Source: Taxawa tesnikishii (nom. ined.) (lineage: Eukaryota; Ascomycota; Dothideomycetes; Dothideales). From it: a stretch of 64,000 bases of DNA. Position 1 is the stretch's first letter. Each line of letters opens with the position of its first letter. The stretch is from NCBI GenBank assembly GCA_030247885.1, contig JAPDRO010000017.1:124001-188000 (forward strand), written 5' to 3'. This document shows positions 9,466 to 20,604 of this stretch, one piece after another. The notes under the pieces were generated by a model, which was not told the DNA's origin, did no database searches, and saw nothing but the letters and a program-made list of their open reading frames with translations. The translations under genes were made by a program, and so were the position numbers.

Positions 9466-10980
9466 AGCCGCGCAATCTCCCTCGTTGGTGCATGTAGTGA
9501 CAAGTGCCTACTACGACTGCAAGTAGTTACTACCTAGGCCTAGAAGGAAACCGAGCAAGGATTGTCCGAGTGTGAGTGGGTTCGTCAGCTTCGGCGTGCA
9601 ACTTCTGCCGACACGTCACTGCCGCTGTACACGAGTAGGGGAAGCGGTAGGAGGCGTTGTAGGTGCCCGCATAGCTCTCAGTCGGGCGCGAGCTGGCGAA
9701 CGTTGTCAAGCCATTACTGCAGGGGAAAGCGAGGAACGGGTTGGCGGGCGCATGCTGAAGCCGGGAAGACCGCGGCGGCGGAAACGCGACGCAGTGTGTG
9801 CAATGCCATTCGCCGAATGCCACAAAACGTCTCTCTCCTCCAATCCGCCGAGCTCCACCCTAGAAGCGGGAGATGGACAGATTCTCTCCTAGCCGCGGTC
9901 TGGCACCGTTTCAGCCGCGCACTAAGAAAGTCTTGTCTACGGCAGTCGCTGCCCTCGGGTCGTCCAGAACTGCCTACACCGCACGGCGACCGGCCAGAAT
10001 GCTCAACCCCATTCACGCCTACTCTTTCCTTCTCCCGCAAGTCTCGAATAAAGACGGAACGGACAAAGAAAATGCACGACCGATCACCATGTAGGCACAA
10101 CGGCTGCATTCTAGGCGGCGAACGTGCAGCGCGAAGAAGACGTGATTGACACGTATCACGCCCGATGCTGCAGCACTCACTGAAATCTCTCGTCAGGCAG
10201 GCTAATCTGTGGGTCTCCAATCTCCTGTCCTGTCGTGGCTTTTTTCTTTCGTGAGGCACGCTCGCAGCTGAGCCTCGCTCGTCCTCCACTTGCCGCGGTC
10301 TCTAACCAGCGGTAACCCAGACACGGGATGCAATGCCCTTACTAAGAGAGGAGTCGCGTGTACAGGTCGACGGATCGACGGAGTACGGAGCGGGGAACGA
10401 CGCTGCCGCTGTCGGTCCCCCGTCGCTGTCGACTAGCGCTTGTGGCGAGCGACACGTCCTTTCACGTGCCAGTCTGGGCTGCTGGCCTTGGTCGACACAC
10501 GTTGATTGCTCGAGCTCCAAAAAAACAAAAAAACACAACGTCTGAATATGCAAACAGCTGCGTGTCGTGGGCGTCTGAAATGAAGTCGGAGAGACTATCA
10601 AAGGAGCAGGGCAGCCAACGCGCAATTACACAGCACGAAATATCAACCACGGTACTGAACTTGTGTGTGGAACGGCACCTTCATTGCAAACCAAACTTTC
10701 AGCCATGTCAGAAACCCCGGAACGCATCCGCATCCCTTGCCGTTGTCTTACTATGAGCCAGACCAGAGGGCACCTCACATCAAGTCGTTGCCCGTAGAAT
10801 ATGCCCATGCTGCCCGCCACGACGCCGTATTTGAGGAAAATCATCATATCCGCCATCCCGTCAGCGCCTTCGCTGGAAAAAACTGCCTCATGACCAACTC
10901 CGGTCAACCCTCGTGAACGCCTCGCCATGCCCAATGCAATGCAGTTCCAAAACGTCAAATGCGCACCTCTATGGCCATGT

Positions 10981-13732
10981 CTACGCCAGATAACGGTACG
11001 AAGGCACTGCCGCGTCCTCGATACGCTCGAGGTACTCGCGCTCGATCAAGCTCTCAATCTTCTTCTTGATCATGGCCACGTCGGGCTTAAATTGCGCTGT
11101 GAGCTGTGTGATCGTCTCCGTGACGAGCTGTGCGTGCGAGAGCTCCTTGCGTTGCCTGACGACCGAATTAGCACTATCCCCGGACACGCGTCCCATATCA
11201 CAACAAACTCACTTCATGATGCGCACGATAGCGGCCTCGATAACGTAGCCTCTAGAGTCGTTGTTCTTCTTTTCCGTCTCCGTGCGTTCGCGCTCCGTCT
11301 CGATCTTGTTGGCTGCTGAAACCAAGCCAACCTTGACCTTGAAGATTTTGCTCTGGAAGCCCTCGTTGACGGAGAACTTGTCCGTTGGCTTGATGTCCCT
11401 GCTCATGGGCTCCTTGGTCAAGATGCGTGTCTTTGGGGCCACCGCGATCGAAGTTAGATTGCGGATGAGCGCATCGCGCGGAATGTTAGTCTTGGCTTGT
11501 ATCTCCTCAAAGGTCAAGGACGATCCGAGCGGCATGTCATTGAAGAGGCACAGGATGACCATGGCATAAGTCGGTACGTTGAGTTCGTACGTCCGCGACC
11601 TCACACCCTCCTTGGTGGGCACCTTGTGGAAGACAGCCTTGATGTCCGCGGTACCCATCTGGCCTTGCCATGTAAGTACACGACCGTTGTACTTCGTCTT
11701 GTAGTAGTTCTCGAAGCTGGTCCTTATCGTCTCAACGGTTGGTGGATAAATGGTCTTCATCCTTTCGTCTTGCTCGCTCTCTGAACCGCGCATCGTCTCG
11801 AGTGGCCATGTCATGCTAGTAAGCACATTGATGGATAGGTCAATGCGCTTGGGATCCACTTCGCCAAGTTGAGCGATATACTGCTTGTAACCTGCAGTGA
11901 GCTCCTCGGACAGAGTCATATCCTTGAACATGGCCTCCAATTTGGTGGTGAAGCTGTTGCCGAGCTCGATCTTCATCTTCGAGATCATTTGCTTCTCGGC
12001 ATCAATGCTCAGCGACCTGCCCATGAGCAAGCGCTTGCAGAGATGCTTCTTGTAGTAAGTCTCGAAAATATCCTTATCTTGGAGGTAGCGCAGCAAAACA
12101 ATTGCTTTGTCCAGCACCGTGTCAATCTCGTCCTCCGTTTTCCCCTTGATGCCCTTCTTCATGTTGTCATCGATAAACAGCGATATGTATTCCGCACTCC
12201 GGCTGAAGTCGTTGATGACGCCCGAAGTGCTCCGAGTCAAGGCGGCCTGCAAGACGTTGTCTTCTTGAAACGACACTTTCCAGATGTTGTCGAATCGATC
12301 CTTGAGCTCCAGTATATCCTCAACCCACTTCAATGCCGCGGCGGTTTGCTGATTGACAGCTTTGTCCGCCTTGGCCTTGTCTTCGCTCCCTTCAGCGGCG
12401 GGTGCGGCTGACGCACCTTGCCCTGTTGACGCTGTAATCGCGGCGTTGTTCAAGGTCGTACCCATCTCCATGATAATCCTTTGCATAGCACGCGTCAACT
12501 CCGTCTTCTTGTTGTCCACTCGCGCCTCCAGCTCAAAGACCAAACCCAGGTCACTCAGCCTGTCGTTGTTCACCATGAACTGCACACCACTCTCCATTTC
12601 GATGAGACCCTTCATCTTGTGCCGAATTAACTCATCCTCAACCACCTTCTGGATTTTTGGCGATGTGCTGTCCGAAAGCGTTGAGCGGCACCGATCTTGC
12701 TCTTCAACAATCCTCTTCTTCGCATGTCTGCAGTATGTGCCAGCGTCCGACTCTTTCAGCAACCTGTCACCCTCTTCCCTATAGAAAAGTGCGCTGGTCT
12801 CGAGAAAGTCCTGCTCAAATGATCTGATGTACAACTTCTCGTCCTCTGCTTCTTGATCTGCCTCGAACAAGCTTTCTAGCATGTAAATGTTCGCCTTTAT
12901 CAGTTGCTTGTCGATGAAGTCTCCATCTCTGTCCATTCTGATCTGGTCTAACACTATGCTGTTGAGAACCTCGAGGAGCATGCTGTGCTGGACGTTGGCT
13001 CGAGCCTGCGCGCGCAGTATCTCGTCACGGAAGAGACTCATCGCTTTGGCGTAGATGGACGGTTGACGGTGATCTGTACAGTAGACCCTATCCTTGTTCG
13101 GAAGCAATCTCAGCCAAGTTCACCCGAAGAGCGAAGTACCTTTCCACTTACCATGTACATGAGAACGTCCGTCAACATGCTCATGCATGTCTGGTGATCT
13201 ACCCATGCGTCTTTCAGTCCCCGGAGGAAGCGCTCTCCTGCATCGCGTCTCTCTTGCGGGCTCTTTCCGAAGCTCTCGTCTTCACCTGGCAGAGCAGATC
13301 CTGAGAGTAGTGCGCGAATCTGTGCCTTTACGGTCTGGCTCAGCCAATCCTTCTCGAAATTGTTGACCCGGTTGTATAATTCCTCGCCCTTCTTCTTGAG
13401 CACGAGCTTGTAAGCGGCGCGGTACAGCTCCTCAAAGGAGAGCTTTGAGGCGTTCTTTGTGTGGATCTCGGTGAAGGCGTTTGCCAATGTGTTCCAGGTG
13501 TTGTCGAAATCGGCGTCAGCGGCGGAATTAATACCCTGTCGTCGGCGCATTTTGTCAGTATCTGTGGCAAGGATGTATGCGCGAAAGCGTATAGAACAAA
13601 GCATAAAAGGTGTCCAGCATTATAAGCGGGCGGATCAGGTGAAGCTGACCGACGTGGCAGTCAGGCGCATAACGTAAGATAACACACCTTTCTCGGAGCC
13701 CGAATCCTCAGTTTGCCCCTACCCGCCATCAT
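10981..13732 (-). CDS. CUL3: Cullin-3, scaffold of BTB-type cullin-RING ubiquitin ligases
   Basis: Four exons: 13732-13688, 13535-13152, 13092-11213 and 11155-10981; 827 residues, frame intact. The first exon encodes only MMAGRGKLRIRAPRK and is joined to GINSAADADFDNTW. The N-terminal segment NASKLSFEELYRAAYKLVLKKK is the BTB-adaptor-binding region typical of CUL3, which separates it from CUL1 and CUL4. The cullin homology domain covers the middle, including KDIFETYYKKHLCKRLL. The C-terminal winged helix carries the neddylation motif IVRIMK, with the modified Lys at the exon 3/4 boundary, and the protein ends in YRYLA. The protein binds Rbx1 and BTB adaptors to ubiquitinate substrates. The start was chosen because it restores the basic N-terminus seen in relatives. 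It is divergent from ZIM17. Confidence 0.96.
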
Positions 13733-14127
13733 TGTTGCGGTTGTTGTGAAAAAGATGCAGCCCTACCAGTAGGCGGGGGCGTTTCGAGCTTGTGATCGAG
13801 TTTGAGGGGCGGGCAAACGAGCGAACTACGCGGCAAGCTGAGATGGAGGCGTTCGACACTACGATTCGGAGGGCTTTCTGTTGTCTTGAGATGCACAGGT
13901 ATAAAGGAGTGTGAAAGAGGCACAGGCTCAGACGAAGTGAGTCTCGGTGGTAAAGGTCTGGGCTTGGTCATTCTTCAGTCTCACGCCGAATGCGGAACTG
14001 AGAAGCACATGCAGCCCGGTAGATTCTCGGAATCCTGCAGCTGCGGAGGTGGCGTCATACTGCATACCAGGAACGTGAATCTCACAAATGCGTCTGTAGA
14101 AAACCAAATGTTCCAAGCACTCACGCC
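13733..14127. promoter_or_regulatory. Divergent promoter region of CUL3 and ZIM17
   Basis: 395 bases between two outward-facing start codons. It must hold both promoters, but I recognise no specific factor site. Confidence 0.6.
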
Positions 14128-14805
14128 ATGAACCCCTCAACACCTCTACGAGCGCTACAACGCGCCAGCCGATGCAAGCAAACCTTCCAACACACTGTCC
14201 AAAGTACTCCAGCCTGGCAAACAACTTGTCGCCATCTGCACCGCCCGACCGCTCCTCCGTCTCTCCTCCGCAATGCTACGCTGTCGACCCGTTTCCGGCA
14301 GCAGCCTAGGCTGAGCGCATTCCAGCAACAGCGCCACGAGGCAACAGCCACAGCCCCTCTGCAAACGCATCATCAGACGCCGCCAAGCCGGATGCGAAGC
14401 AAGACGTGCCATCGTACGAGATGACCTTCACGTGCAAGAAGTGTCTGGAGCGCTCGGCGCATCGCATGAGCAAGCAGGCGTACCACCACGGCACTGTGCT
14501 GATAACATGTCCGGGGTGCAAAGCCAGGCACCTTATTGCCGACCACCTGAAGGTGAGTCCTGAACGCTGCGCGAGGCTGGCGCAAGTCGACTCCTCCGCG
14601 TACCTCTCCTCGAAGGATAAGAGACGACTGTGGCTCAAGTACTAACACCCAGCAGATCTTCTCCGATACGAGAGTCACTCTCGAGGACATACTACGCGAG
14701 AAGGGACAGTTGCTCAAAAAGGGCCAACTAGGAGGAGAAGGCGATGTAGAATTCTGGGACGACGGCACGCAGACACAAAGGACGCTGCCGGAGAAGAAGG
14801 ACTAG
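14128..14805 (+). CDS. ZIM17: Mitochondrial DNL-type zinc-finger protein (Zim17/Tim15/Hep1)
   Basis: Matrix escort protein that keeps mitochondrial Hsp70 soluble and supports import and Fe-S assembly. Exons are 14128-14552 and 14656-14805, with intron 14553-14655 (TACTAAC branch site). The N-terminal 80 or so residues are rich in Arg, Gln and Ser and poor in acid, as in a mitochondrial presequence. The zinc domain reads FTCKKC, about 23 residues, then CPGC, followed by [15 protein letters not shown]; the two CxxC pairs bind zinc. A missing C in the C4 run at 14354-14357 shifts the frame just before the zinc domain; restoring it links presequence and domain in one frame (about 191 residues). 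Convergent with OST1. Confidence 0.93.
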
Positions 14806-14991
14806 AAGATCCAACATACTATCATCGTAATAGACGTGCGGCCCGCGCAGGCAGGGCTGCAAGCGGTGCATGGATCTGGCTCTCGAAAGTATAGATCGGG
14901 TCCACCTGCTTGACAAAATGTACGATACGAAACGGACGTGGGCGACATGTCGCAAAACCATCAAGATAGATACCACTGTACAATACAAGCT

Positions 14992-16642
14992 CTACGCCTT
15001 TCTGCTACCAATGCTGACATCCAACCTGCTGATGATCCAACCGGCAGCGAAAACAGCCATTGTCGAGGCAAAGATCGTTATCGGCTTCCTGAAGCCAGCC
15101 GTGAAGGGGTAGTCGTAGGTGACCTGAGGGCAGGGTTAGCGGAGGGGTCCGATTTCTGCGTGGAAAATACTTACAATGATGTCCTTGTCACGGACATCGT
15201 CCACAACGTTGAGCGCGGTCAGCTTCAGAGTGGTCCTGCCCAGCGTGTCCATGAAGGTGCGGTGCGTGGTGATTTCAGAAGACAACACCGGAACAGCAGT
15301 CTCGTATTTCACGTTACTAAGATCATGATCAGCTACGTCCATTTCAAAGGCAAACACAACATGAACTTACGTTGCTCCTTCTGGTAAGATGACCCTCAGG
15401 ACAACCTTCTCGTACTCGACGCCCTCGGCCTGCTTAGGGCCCTCGAGGAACGGAACCTTGAGCACGTATCCGTCGCCCTTCTTCAGCTTGCGCAGGAAAG
15501 ACTTGAGATCACCGTCCCAGCCGACCTTGAAGCTGTACTTCCAGCCACCGAAAAGCGGGTACCGCGGCTTGAGCTCGAGGTTTGCTTCGCGGGCGTTGCT
15601 GCGGAAGCGGGACGTACTGACATTACCAATATCGTCGGTGAAGTATGGGTTCAAGCTGCCAATGGCGAGTGGGTAGCGGAGCTCCTTGAGAGCAGAGGTG
15701 GGTGGGTTGTAGTATTGCGACTGTTGCCAGGCGACGCGCGAGAAGTGGTTCTTGAGCGTTGCACCCCTGTTTTCGAGCCAAGTTCGCTCTTCTACCGCGA
15801 GGTTGCCGCCCCAGTGGCTGACCTCGACGTCGCGCTCCAGCAAAGTGGCGTGCAGCAATGGCTTAGTGTAATCGTAGCGGACCGATACCATCTGCTGTCC
15901 GCCGGCCGGAACCTCGGAGTACGGACCATAGGTGTAGCTCAGGCCCTGCTTCTGCGGGTCTTCCTTGCCCTCGGCGTTGGTGCCAACGACTGTGTAGTCT
16001 GGCACATCGGTGCTTGGAAGCTTGAGCTTCGTCTTCTGCTTCAGGGTGGTGTAGGCGGATGGACTGTAGGCGCTGAAGGTGTACTGGACGTACTGCTTGT
16101 CCGTCTGAGCGATGCTTGCGGGCAGAGGGATGAGAGCGGAGAGAACGTGGTAGGTAATCGAGAGCGTAACCTTCTCGCCTGCTGGGATAGGGGTGGAGAA
16201 GCGTATGCGGTAGAACTCGGTTGGGCTTGAGGGTCGTTAGTTCACGCTATGAGCATCGCATGATTCTCCACACATGCAGGTAGACACACCTGTACGTATC
16301 AAATCCGACAATCTCCGTCTCAGCGAACACCCGATCAGGGTTGTTCTTATCCTTGACCTCGAAACCTCCTACTCTTGCAATGTGACCCTGCTCAAACGGC
16401 AGGTAGTAGTCCTGCTGCGGCTCCTTGTCCGTGTTCTCCACGACGACATTGATTGTCTCCCGTGCATACTCCTTGTCAAGGTTTATCGTCCGGACCAGGT
16501 TGGCATTGCGAAAGACCTGAGGAGGCTTGAAGGTGCTTGGCAATATCTGCTTGGAGACGTCCGGGTTGGTAAAGTTCGATTCTGCTGCGCATACAGCTGC
16601 CAGAGCAGATATGCAGCTCAGTACAATCCTGACACCCTTCAT
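14992..16642 (-). CDS. OST1: Oligosaccharyltransferase subunit OST1 (ribophorin I)
   Basis: Subunit of the ER complex that transfers the dolichol-linked glycan to Asn residues. Exons are 16642-16290, 16225-15371, 15316-15175 and 15123-14992, giving 493 residues with all phases consistent. Residues 1 to about 20 form a signal peptide (ending AAVCAAES). The luminal part contains the ribophorin I signatures YYLPFEQGHIARVGGFEVKD, SHWGGNLAVEE and FGGWKYSFKVGWD. One transmembrane helix (IFASTMAVFAAGWIISRL) lies near the C-terminus, followed by a short basic cytosolic tail, as in yeast Ost1. The frame is intact. It is convergent with ZIM17 and divergent from the pseudouridine enzyme. Confidence 0.96.
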
Positions 16643-17034
16643 GGCTACTCAAGGGGAATCCAATTGGTAATTCGCCGTCCTGCAAAATGCGACGGTAGCT
16701 ACAGTGAGATGGTGTCGCTGGATCTCATAGAGGAAGCGTGGCATCTGGAGTTTCTCGGAAGGGAAAGTTTGCCGAAGCTGCCCGTTCACTGTCGCCGTTT
16801 ACGCGTACTCTAGTCCAACACTGCCCTCCACCACAAGAACCACTATACCAACGCTGATCATTAACTGCATTGAACACATATCATCTTGAGAGAAGCATCT
16901 AGGCTTGAATGGTGGCTCCCTAAGTTTCCCTCAAGCACATTGGAAAAACTATCTGTTTGGTGTATCTGTCTCCAGGTTCAATTGCATTTCTACACAGTCT
17001 ATTTGAGCAGAAAGACGCATCTGCAGCGGCAAGA
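16643..17034. promoter_or_regulatory. Divergent promoter region of OST1 and the pseudouridine enzyme
   Basis: 392 bases between two outward-facing start codons. An open frame runs into it from the pseudouridine gene but has no ATG before 17035. No specific site recognised. Confidence 0.55.
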
Positions 17035-19537
17035 ATGCTCAGAGTGCGAGCACGCGCGAACAACCTATATGCTCACCGCTCTTTCGCCGCTGGAACCTGC
17101 TGCAAGCGTTTCATCTCTTCCAATAATGCCTACTTCCAAGTATCTGAAGAAGTCAGACAGGCATTAGCTGAGAAGCGCCCAGTCGTGGCGCTTGAGAGCA
17201 CAATTTATACCCATGGCTGGTCCTATCCATCCAACATTGCATTGGCTTCTCACCTTGAGAGTGTTGTGAGGACCAACGGTGGAGTACCTGCAACGATTGG
17301 TATTCTCGATGGTGTAGCTCGCGTCGGGCTAGCAGCCGAGGAGGTGATACGTCTCGCAACAGCAGCAGGAAAGAAAGATACGCTCAAGATCTCCCGAAGA
17401 GATCTCGGCTTTGCATGCGGACTTACCGTTGACGGCTGCAAGTATATTGGCGGCACCACTGTGGCGGGGACAATGATCCTAGCTCACATGGCTGGCATCC
17501 GCGTGTTCGCAACAGGCGGACTTGGCGGAGTGCACCGAGGCGCAGAAAGCACAATGGACATCTCTGCAGACCTGACCGAGCTCGGAAGGACGCCAGTTGC
17601 AGTGATAAGCAGCGGCTGCAAAAGCTTCCTTGACATACCGAAGACTTTGGAGTACCTGGAAACACAGGGCGTCGGGGTTGCAACATTCGCAGACGGACGA
17701 TCCGGAAGTGTCGACTTTCCCGCTTTCTGGACGCGTGATAGCGGCGTGAAGAGTCCTATGGTCCTCCCAGACGAGAAAGCTGCTGCGGCGGTTCTACATG
17801 CTCATCTCACTCTTGGCCTTCAATCAGGACTGCACTTTGCCAACCCTATTCCTGAGAAGCATAGTATTGCGAAGGCGGATATGGATCGTGTCATTGAGGA
17901 AGCCGTCGAAGAGGCCAATGCAGCTGGAGCAACTGGAAACGCAAACACACCCTTCATCCTCAACAAGATCAAACAGCTCACAGGTTCGGGAAGTGTGACA
18001 GCGAACCGAGCGCTCATTGAATCGAACGTCAAGCGAGGTACTTTGGTTGCGAAGGAGCTCATGAAACTTGAATTACGGGGTGCCGAGGGCACAAACGCGT
18101 GAGTATGTGGCGTGTCCCAACTTCCTCCCATTATTGCTAATCTAACCCTGATGCATGTAGTCGGCCTGCTCCTTCTCAAGTTGTGGTTGGGCCTGGAGCA
18201 GTCAACTATACCGCAGACGGCGTCTCGAAGGGTGTACCCAGCATCACTGAGCCAGGCCGCAAGTCTCAACTTTCCCAACAGGCGCATACTGAACCAAGCA
18301 CGAAGCCGACTCTCTTTGTAGCTGGCGGGCTAGCTGTTGATTTTTCCTGTGATTTTTCACCGTTGCCTACTTCGTCCGTCAAAGCGCCTGCGCTTCATAC
18401 TTCAAATCCAGCAAAAATCAGCCAATCCCTAGGGGCGTTGCGCACAACGTCGCCAGGGCAGCATCCCTTATGGGAGGCCACGTCCGTCTTTGCAGTGCAG
18501 TGGGCGACGATCTTGCAGGAAAGGCAGCGCTCGAAGCGCTTGCGCTGGAAGGGCTGGAGCGAGCCGGTATCAAGACTCGAACTGGCAGTCGCACTGCCCA
18601 GTACATAGCTATCAACGACCTCAACAAGGACCTTGTCATGGCTGTTATGGACATGAGCATTTTAGAGGACCGCAACGCCATTGGTGGTGGACAAGTACGG
18701 ATCACGGAGGAAGATGCCGTCTCGGATATTTTCGACAACTTCTGGCTCCCTCAAGTAGAACAAGGCCGACCCAGTCACATAATCCTGGACGCCAACTGGA
18801 ATCCCGCCATGCTCGCACGCTGGCTCGAAGCCGCCCGCGTCATCTCCGCACACGTATCATTTGAGCCCGTCAGCACCGCCAAATCAGTCAGCATCTTCCA
18901 CCTGCCAAAGCCCACGCCCTTAGCCGTGTTCCCTAACCCTCTGATCCACCTCGCGACACCCAACGCGCTCGAGCTATCCGTCATGCACGCGACCGCGCGC
19001 GAACGTGGCTTCTTTGACTCCGAGGAATGGTGGGCTGTAATAGACGCACTCGGCATCCCATCCACAGGCGCGCGGGCGCAGCTCGCACTCACCACTAGCC
19101 CCGCGCTCGTGGACGCCGGCGTGCCGCAACAGAGCATCCAGCTTCTGCCGTTCATACCGTCGATGTGCACGAAGCTGGGCTCGCAGGGCGTGCTCCTGAC
19201 CCAGTTGCTACGGGCGGGAGATCCCAGGCTGACGAGCGGTGACTATGCGCCGTACATCTTGAGTAGGTGCAACAACGAAACCGAAGAGACGTTGGGGGTG
19301 GGCGGGATATACATGCGCTTGTTCCCGGCTGCGGAAATGGTGAGCGAGGCGGATGTGGTCAGTGTTAACGGTGTGGGCGACACGTTCATGGGTACAATAG
19401 TGGCGGGATTGGCGAAGCGAGGAAGGGATGCTAGAGTGGAGGATGTCGTTGACGTGGCCCAGAAAGCCGCAGTGATGACTCTCAAGAGCAACGAGGCAGT
19501 GAGTCCAGAGCTGGGAAGGTTAAGGTCAGGTCTATGA
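17035..19537 (+). CDS. Bifunctional pseudouridine enzyme: PsuG glycosidase fused to PfkB-type pseudouridine kinase
   Basis: The kinase half phosphorylates pseudouridine, and the glycosidase half splits pseudouridine 5'-phosphate into uracil and ribose 5-phosphate. Exons are 17035-18098 and 18161-19537, about 813 residues. Residues 1 to about 38 (MLRVRARANNLYAHRSF onwards, ending near RFISSNN) are basic and lack acids, like a mitochondrial presequence. The PsuG domain follows, with VVALESTIYTHGWSYPSN, IGGTTVAGTM, GGLGGVHRG and TPFILNKI. The kinase domain begins at TKPTLFVAGGLAVDFSC and ends with the PfkB signature VNGVGDTFMGTIVAGL, whose Asp is the catalytic base. One G is missing from the run at 18432-18435, shifting the frame within the kinase domain; restoring it gives SLGGVAHNVARAASLMGGH. 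The upstream open frame has no ATG, so I chose 17035. Confidence 0.95.
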
Positions 19538-19882
19538 GAGCACTTTTTCCACCTTTTCTCGGCCAGGTTGGAAAAAGTGGTCGATAGGAGGCACCATCAT
19601 CTCATCGTATTCTTCAACCTTTACCTCAGCCTACATGATGATATCCAATACCTTAGTTGCCGGTATGATGTGTTGCGAGAATGCTCAATCATATCTTGAT
19701 ATGTCGGAATAACTCATCTCTCAACCCCGCTTCAGACTTCCGATCCGGCTATATATTGAACAACGATATCTTACCTCAACCCATCACACAACACTCTCAC
19801 TTGTACTCGAGTATATCAACTAGATCTATTCCTATCTACATTGATCATACGACCTTTCCCCTGTTGTTACATCAAGCTCAAA
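19538..19882. other. Intergenic region before the glyoxalase-fold gene
   Basis: 345 bases holding the promoter of the downstream gene. No motif recognised. Confidence 0.55.
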
Positions 19883-20531
19883 ATGCTAGCCGGACTCGCG
19901 CACGTAAACCTCACCGTCCCACCCGGCACGTTCGACGAAGCAGAGGCCTTTTACGCAGGCACGCTCGGTATGCAACGCGTAGCCGTCCCTCACTTACAAA
20001 AAGACACACTTGCATGGTAAGCAAACGAAAACCCCTTAACTCTCTCCATGATTTCCTCTTTCACACTCTCCCACCTCTGTTACTGACTCCCCGCTCCCTA
20101 TCCTCCCCCTAACCCCTCCTCCCCTGACTCAAAAGTCGTAAAGCATCCATCGTTGCTCACGGAAGCGGGTACCACAAAGGTTCGATATAACCCCAGGCGG
20201 TCAACAAGTCCACGTTGCTTTCGGTCCCCGAAGGATTTCGAGCACGAGTCTGCGCGGCATCCGTGCTTTCGTGTTGAGAGTCAGGAAGCGCTGCTGAAGC
20301 TGCAGGCGCGCGTGTTTGAGCACTATTCCGCGGGCGGAAAGGGCGCACCGAAGACGGCTGACAAGCCGGGCATGGATTCGGGTAAGTGACGGGTGGAAGT
20401 ATGGGGGTTGTGATTGAATGGTGCTGTGAGAACGTGACGCTGATGCTGGGATAGGTGCCAAGGGAGTCGAGTATCCGAAGCGGTTCTTTGCGAGGGATTA
20501 TGCGGGGAATCGGTTGGAGTTTAGCTTATGA
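19883..20531 (+). CDS. Small glyoxalase/bleomycin-resistance-fold (VOC) protein
   Basis: Exons are 19883-20016, 20180-20381 and 20455-20531; introns are 20017-20179 and 20382-20454. The product is about 137 residues. It reads LAHVNLTVPPGTFDEAEAFY, then WFDITPGGQQVHVAFG, ARHPCFRVES and RFFARDYAGNRLEFSL, the paired beta-alpha-beta-beta-beta pattern of VOC proteins, with His in HVNL and Glu in RLEFSL at metal-site positions. One C is missing in the C4 run at 20226-20229. The substrate is not predictable; related fungal proteins are annotated only as glyoxalase family. It is convergent with the XPD gene, with 73 bases between stop codons. Confidence 0.85.
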
Positions 20532-20604
20532 GGCTGCGGAATAGGAGATGGTTGAAGGAGAAGGACGTGACGAGAGCCAACGGATTGCATCAAAACAGCT
20601 AGCG

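Larger units (their letters stand above)
9074..10980. other. Intergenic region upstream of GH128 and downstream of CUL3
   Basis: About 1.9 kb with no supported gene. The ORFs at 9562-10149 (+) and 9714-10289 (-) overlap on opposite strands, are rich in Arg/Ser and match nothing I recognise. It contains a GGT repeat (9299-9317) in the probable GH128 leader and an 8-base tandem repeat at 9432-9465. Confidence 0.65.

Noticed and set aside
9562-10289. Overlapping ORFs of 195 (+) and 191 (-) codons
   Set aside because: Both are Arg/Ser-rich with many Cys and overlap on opposite strands, typical of chance frames. No homology recognised.
10626-10958. 110-codon minus-strand ORF just after CUL3
   Set aside because: It falls in the probable CUL3 3' region, has no intron or domain evidence and matches no family I know.
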